Position numbers and translations under genes: made by a program. A DNA stretch of 64,000 nt from Bacillus sp. Cs-700 (lineage in GTDB: Bacteria; Bacillota; Bacilli; Bacillales; Guptibacillaceae): contig NZ_CP041063.1 in the NCBI RefSeq assembly GCF_011082085.1, forward strand, positions 372,001-436,000, written 5' to 3'. The notes beneath the pieces were generated by a model. The model saw only the letters and a program-made list of their open reading frames with translations, ran no database searches and had not been told where the DNA came from. Shown here piece by piece: positions 61,189 to 64,000 of this stretch (positions within the stretch are counted from its first letter, which is position 1; each line of letters opens with the position of its first letter).

Positions 61189-63075
61189 ATGAGCTTGTTA
61201 CAGGCTGAATCAATCACCAAGTCATATGGAGAAAAAACATTATTCGATGAAATATCTTTTTCGCTCGAAGATAAGCAAAGAATCGGATTAATCGGTGTTA
61301 ACGGGACTGGAAAATCATCATTGCTTAAAATCCTTGCAGGGCTTGAATCAATGGATCGTGGCAAACTTTATCACGCGAATCAATTTCATGTGGAATATTT
61401 ACCTCAAGACCCTGTGTTTATAGAGAAGAAGACGATTCTTGAAACGGTTTTTGATAGTGACGTACCGCTTTTTAATACGGTGCGGAAATATGAAGAGGCG
61501 CTTCAAACCGTTATGAATCATCCCGAAAAAGAATCTGCTCAAGAAAAGTTACTTCAAGCACAAGAAGACATGGATCGTCTTCAAGCATGGGATTTTAGTA
61601 CACAAGCTAAAACGATCTTAACGAAGCTAGGTCTCCATGATTTTGAGGCAAAGGTTAATGCATTATCGGGTGGTCAACAGAAGCGGGTGGCGCTTGCAAA
61701 AGCTTTTATCAACCCAGCCGATTTGTTAATTCTTGATGAGCCAACAAACCATATTGATAATGCTACAGTGGAGTGGTTAGAGCAGTATCTCGCGAGCTAT
61801 TCGGGTACTCTTTTACTTGTCACACACGACCGGTACTTTCTTAATCGCGTAACGAATCGTATATTTGAATTAGATAAAGGACGGTTATTTGAATATGATG
61901 GAAACTATGCGACATTTTTAGAACAGAAAGCGTTGCGAGAAGAACGTGAAGCAAAAGAAGAAGATAAGCATAACAAATTACTTAAGAGTGAACTCGAATG
62001 GCTAAAAAAGGGAGCTAAAGCAAGAACAACAAAACAAAAAGCCAGGAAACAAAGAATTGAAAACATGAAAGAAGTACCTGGGCGTACGACTGAAGGCAAC
62101 GTAGATATGGCATTAGGGGCTAGTCGACTAGGCAAAAAGGTGATTGAAGCAACTGACCTTACAAAAACCATTAATGGTCGCACCTTGACTGATCGGTTTA
62201 ATTATCTTGTCCTTCCTCAAGACCGAATTGGTATCATTGGACCCAATGGTTCTGGTAAAACAACGTTACTCAATATGCTTGCAGGTCGGATTGCACCTGA
62301 CTCTGGTCACGTTGAAATTGGGGTTACAGTTAAGCCTGGTTTTTACACCCAACAAAATGAAGGACTTGATGAATCTCTAAGAGTTATTGAGTACATTCGA
62401 GAAGGGGGAGAAGAGGTTCGCCTACGTAAAGGCGGTACCGTTTCAGCTTCCCAAATGCTTGAGCGATTTTTATTTTCACCTGATATGCAGTGGACTTACA
62501 TATCACGATTGTCCGGTGGAGAGAAAAGAAGATTATACTTGCTTCGCATTCTAATGGAAGAACCAAATGTCCTTTTTCTTGATGAACCTACGAACGATTT
62601 GGATGTTCAAACGTTAGCGGTATTAGAAGACTACCTTGCTGATTTCCCTGGGGCTGTTATTACCGTCTCTCACGATCGCTATTTCCTTGATAAGATCGCA
62701 GAACAGCTTTTTGTTTTTGATGGCACGGGAAAGATTAATCATTATTATGGCTCTTACTCTGATTACCTTGACGTTGTAAAAAGAGAAAAAGAACTTGAAG
62801 CACTTGATAAAAAGCAAACGAGTCAAAAAGAAGACATAGTAAATGAAAAGCCTAAGCAAGTGAAATTATCCTATAAAGAAAAGAAAGAATGGGAAACCAT
62901 TGGGGACACAATTGAGAAAATAGAGCAGCGCATTGAAGATGTGAAGAATGAAATTGCAGAATCAGGAAGTGATTTTGCCAAAGTAGACGAGCTCTATAAA
63001 GAAGAGCAGGCTCTTTCAATGGAGTTAGAAGAAAAAATTGAACGGTGGTCTGAGCTCTCGGAAAAAATGGAATAG
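61189..63075 (+). CDS. yfmR: ABC-F ATPase YfmR (Uup-like)
   Basis: 628 aa from MSLLQAESITKSYG, 8 nt after GAAAAGGA (ATG 61180 is in the ribosome site). Two ABC domains have Walker A GVNGTGKSS and GPNGSGKTT, signatures LSGGQQKRVALAKA and LSGGEKRRLYLLRI, and Walker B LLILDEPTNHID and LFLDEPTNDLD. The linker has EWLKKGAKARTTKQKARKQR, as in Uup/YfmR, and a C-terminal coiled coil spans about 560-628. YfmR acts on the ribosome, overlapping EF-P in rescuing stalled translation. No membrane domain. Confidence 0.92.
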   Translation: MSLLQAESITKSYGEKTLFDEISFSLEDKQRIGLIGVNGTGKSSLLKILAGLESMDRGKLYHANQFHVEYLPQDPVFIEKKTILETVFDSDVPLFNTVRKYEEALQTVMNHPEKESAQEKLLQAQEDMDRLQAWDFSTQAKTILTKLGLHDFEAKVNALSGGQQKRVALAKAFINPADLLILDEPTNHIDNATVEWLEQYLASYSGTLLLVTHDRYFLNRVTNRIFELDKGRLFEYDGNYATFLEQKALREEREAKEEDKHNKLLKSELEWLKKGAKARTTKQKARKQRIENMKEVPGRTTEGNVDMALGASRLGKKVIEATDLTKTINGRTLTDRFNYLVLPQDRIGIIGPNGSGKTTLLNMLAGRIAPDSGHVEIGVTVKPGFYTQQNEGLDESLRVIEYIREGGEEVRLRKGGTVSASQMLERFLFSPDMQWTYISRLSGGEKRRLYLLRILMEEPNVLFLDEPTNDLDVQTLAVLEDYLADFPGAVITVSHDRYFLDKIAEQLFVFDGTGKINHYYGSYSDYLDVVKREKELEALDKKQTSQKEDIVNEKPKQVKLSYKEKKEWETIGDTIEKIEQRIEDVKNEIAESGSDFAKVDELYKEEQALSMELEEKIERWSELSEKME

Positions 63076-63082
63076 TTAATAC

Positions 63083-63117
63083 AAAATCCTACCATTCACG
63101 CTGGTAGGATTTTTTTA
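63083..63117 (+). terminator. Terminator of yfmR
   Basis: AAATCCTACCA, 7-nt loop, TGGTAGGATTT, then T's. Confidence 0.9.
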
Positions 63118-63190
63118 TCGTCTTTATATCCTTTAATCGTTAGAGTTGCAAAAACTATGAAACAAAACTTCACAATCTCTTTAGAATATT

Positions 63191-63219
63191 TTGAGAAACG
63201 AAGTAAATAGTGGTATAAT
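63191..63219 (+). promoter_or_regulatory. Sigma-A promoter of the D-aminopeptidase gene
   Basis: TTGAGA, 17 nt, TATAAT, 41 nt before the GTG start. Confidence 0.75.
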
Positions 63220-63260
63220 AATTCAGAAAGTTACGAATCTAGAGAGAAAGGAGAAAATTT

Positions 63261-64000
63261 GTGAAGTTTTATTTATCAGTAGATATGGAAGGAATATCAG
63301 GACTTGTTGATGACTCGTTTATTGATTCGAGCAAGCGGAACTACGAACGCGGGCAGGAAATCATGACAAAGGAAGCCAATCATGTGATTGAAGCGGCGTT
63401 TGGGAGTGGATGTTCAGCGATAACGGTGAATGATAGTCATTCAAAAATGAACAACTTGCTTTTTGAGAAGCTTCATCCTGAAGCAAGGCTCATTTCAGGA
63501 GATGTGAAACCTTATTCAATGGTTCAAGGGTTGGACAGTACATATGAAGGAATGGGAATGATTGGCTATCACGCACGCGCAGGCACTCCGGGTGCAATGT
63601 CTCATTCCATGTTCCACAATGTAAGGAATTTCTACATAAACGAGCAAGTAGTTGGAGAACTGGGGATGAACGCTTACGTTGCAGGATATTTTGGCGTTCC
63701 AGTATTATTTGTCGCTGGTGATGATCGAGCAGCACTTGAAGCTGAACAGCTGATCCCAAATATTACAACTGCTGTAGTTAAAGAATCGATTTCGCGATCT
63801 TCTGCGCTTTTATTCTCTCCCCATAAAACAGAGGGGATTTTGCGTGAACAAACAGAGAAGGCGTTTATCAACAAACACAATGTCGAACCATTAGTCCCTC
63901 CTCGTGAGCCTGTTCTTCGTATCGAATTTACCAATTATGGACAGGCCGAGTGGGCGAGCCTTATGCCTGGTGTCGAGATTGAAGCAGAAACGACCGTTAA
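63261..64000 (+). CDS. dppA: M55-family D-aminopeptidase (DppA-like), truncated by the window
   Basis: About 246 residues visible from GTG 63261 (AAAGGAG 7 nt upstream); the 3' end lies beyond the window. KFYLSVDMEGISGLVD has the Asp-x-Glu zinc ligands, NDSHSKMNN and IGYHARAGTPGAMSHSM the further His ligands, and GELGMNAYVAGYFGVPVLFVAGDD the conserved core. DppA cleaves D-Ala-containing peptides in sporulating B. subtilis. The first gene of dppABCDE there; what follows here is unseen. Confidence 0.9.
   Translation, partial: MKFYLSVDMEGISGLVDDSFIDSSKRNYERGQEIMTKEANHVIEAAFGSGCSAITVNDSHSKMNNLLFEKLHPEARLISGDVKPYSMVQGLDSTYEGMGMIGYHARAGTPGAMSHSMFHNVRNFYINEQVVGELGMNAYVAGYFGVPVLFVAGDDRAALEAEQLIPNITTAVVKESISRSSALLFSPHKTEGILREQTEKAFINKHNVEPLVPPREPVLRIEFTNYGQAEWASLMPGVEIEAETTV

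Overview
The window is ordinary chromosome of an endospore-forming Bacillaceae (Bacillota). Genes are tightly packed, with GGAGG-type ribosome sites, several TTG/GTG starts and strong hairpin-plus-T terminators. Spore-former genes include kapB, a CwlJ/SleB-type hydrolase, a short gamma-SASP-like protein, and ypjP, yuzB, ytzC and yfmR homologues. Much of the content matches the yp*/yod* part of the Bacillus subtilis map, but the order is reshuffled. fhs, the GH15 enzyme in front of the glycogen genes, and the PlcR/PapR-like pair argue against B. subtilis itself. A marine or alkaliphilic Bacillaceae genus is my guess, with low confidence. I saw no phage, IS element, CRISPR array or rRNA gene.

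Layout. 1-5.9 kb: the end of a HesB-like gene, two tandem GDSL lipases, a uracil-DNA-glycosylase-like protein, then a candidate peptide quorum-sensing locus. That locus holds a 46-aa secreted peptide ending EDLPYCH, a 31-aa holin-like toxin and a convergent PlcR-like regulator. An SDR oxidoreductase and a lipoprotein follow. 6-14.4 kb: D-amino acid aminotransferase, RNA helicase CshA, a two-headed dynamin, a mercaptopyruvate sulfurtransferase and PatA. 14.4-14.75 kb: a gene-free stretch with six DnaA-box-like 9-mers. 14.7-24.5 kb: a lysine/beta-lysine catabolic cluster. It has a divergent PucR-type regulator, yodT-R-S-Q-P homologues, a sigma-54 activator (KamR type), then kamA-yokU behind a perfect -24/-12 promoter. 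24.5-32.2 kb: small housekeeping genes (IDEAL-domain protein, 5'-3' exonuclease, two RNase H-like proteins, cold-shock protein, fhs, thioesterase, CvfB). 32.3-39.2 kb: glycogen metabolism (GH15, glgB-C-D-A) with Spo0A-box-like sites in the control region. 39.2-52.4 kb: an EAL protein, AI-2E family membrane protein, lysozyme-like protein, CvfC, bacilliredoxin, OsmC, two TrhO paralogues, TelA with an unknown partner, acyl-CoA dehydrogenase, cell-wall hydrolase, KapB and an NRDE protein. 52.5-53.2 kb: eight tRNA genes from one strong promoter. 53.3-64 kb: ypjP, yuzB, thioredoxin reductase, Hsp20, thyA-dfrA, a YitT protein, a GntR regulator, ferredoxin, a DUF2203 protein, yfmR and a truncated D-aminopeptidase gene.

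How the genes work together. The kam/yod genes probably carry lysine through beta-lysine to CoA-linked intermediates under two regulators. The glg genes make and remodel storage glycogen, perhaps timed by the sporulation switch. thyA-dfrA and fhs serve one-carbon metabolism. The points most worth following are the PlcR/PapR-like pair with its embedded toxin ORF, the DnaA-box cluster, the Spo0A-type palindrome before glgB, and the UDG-like protein.
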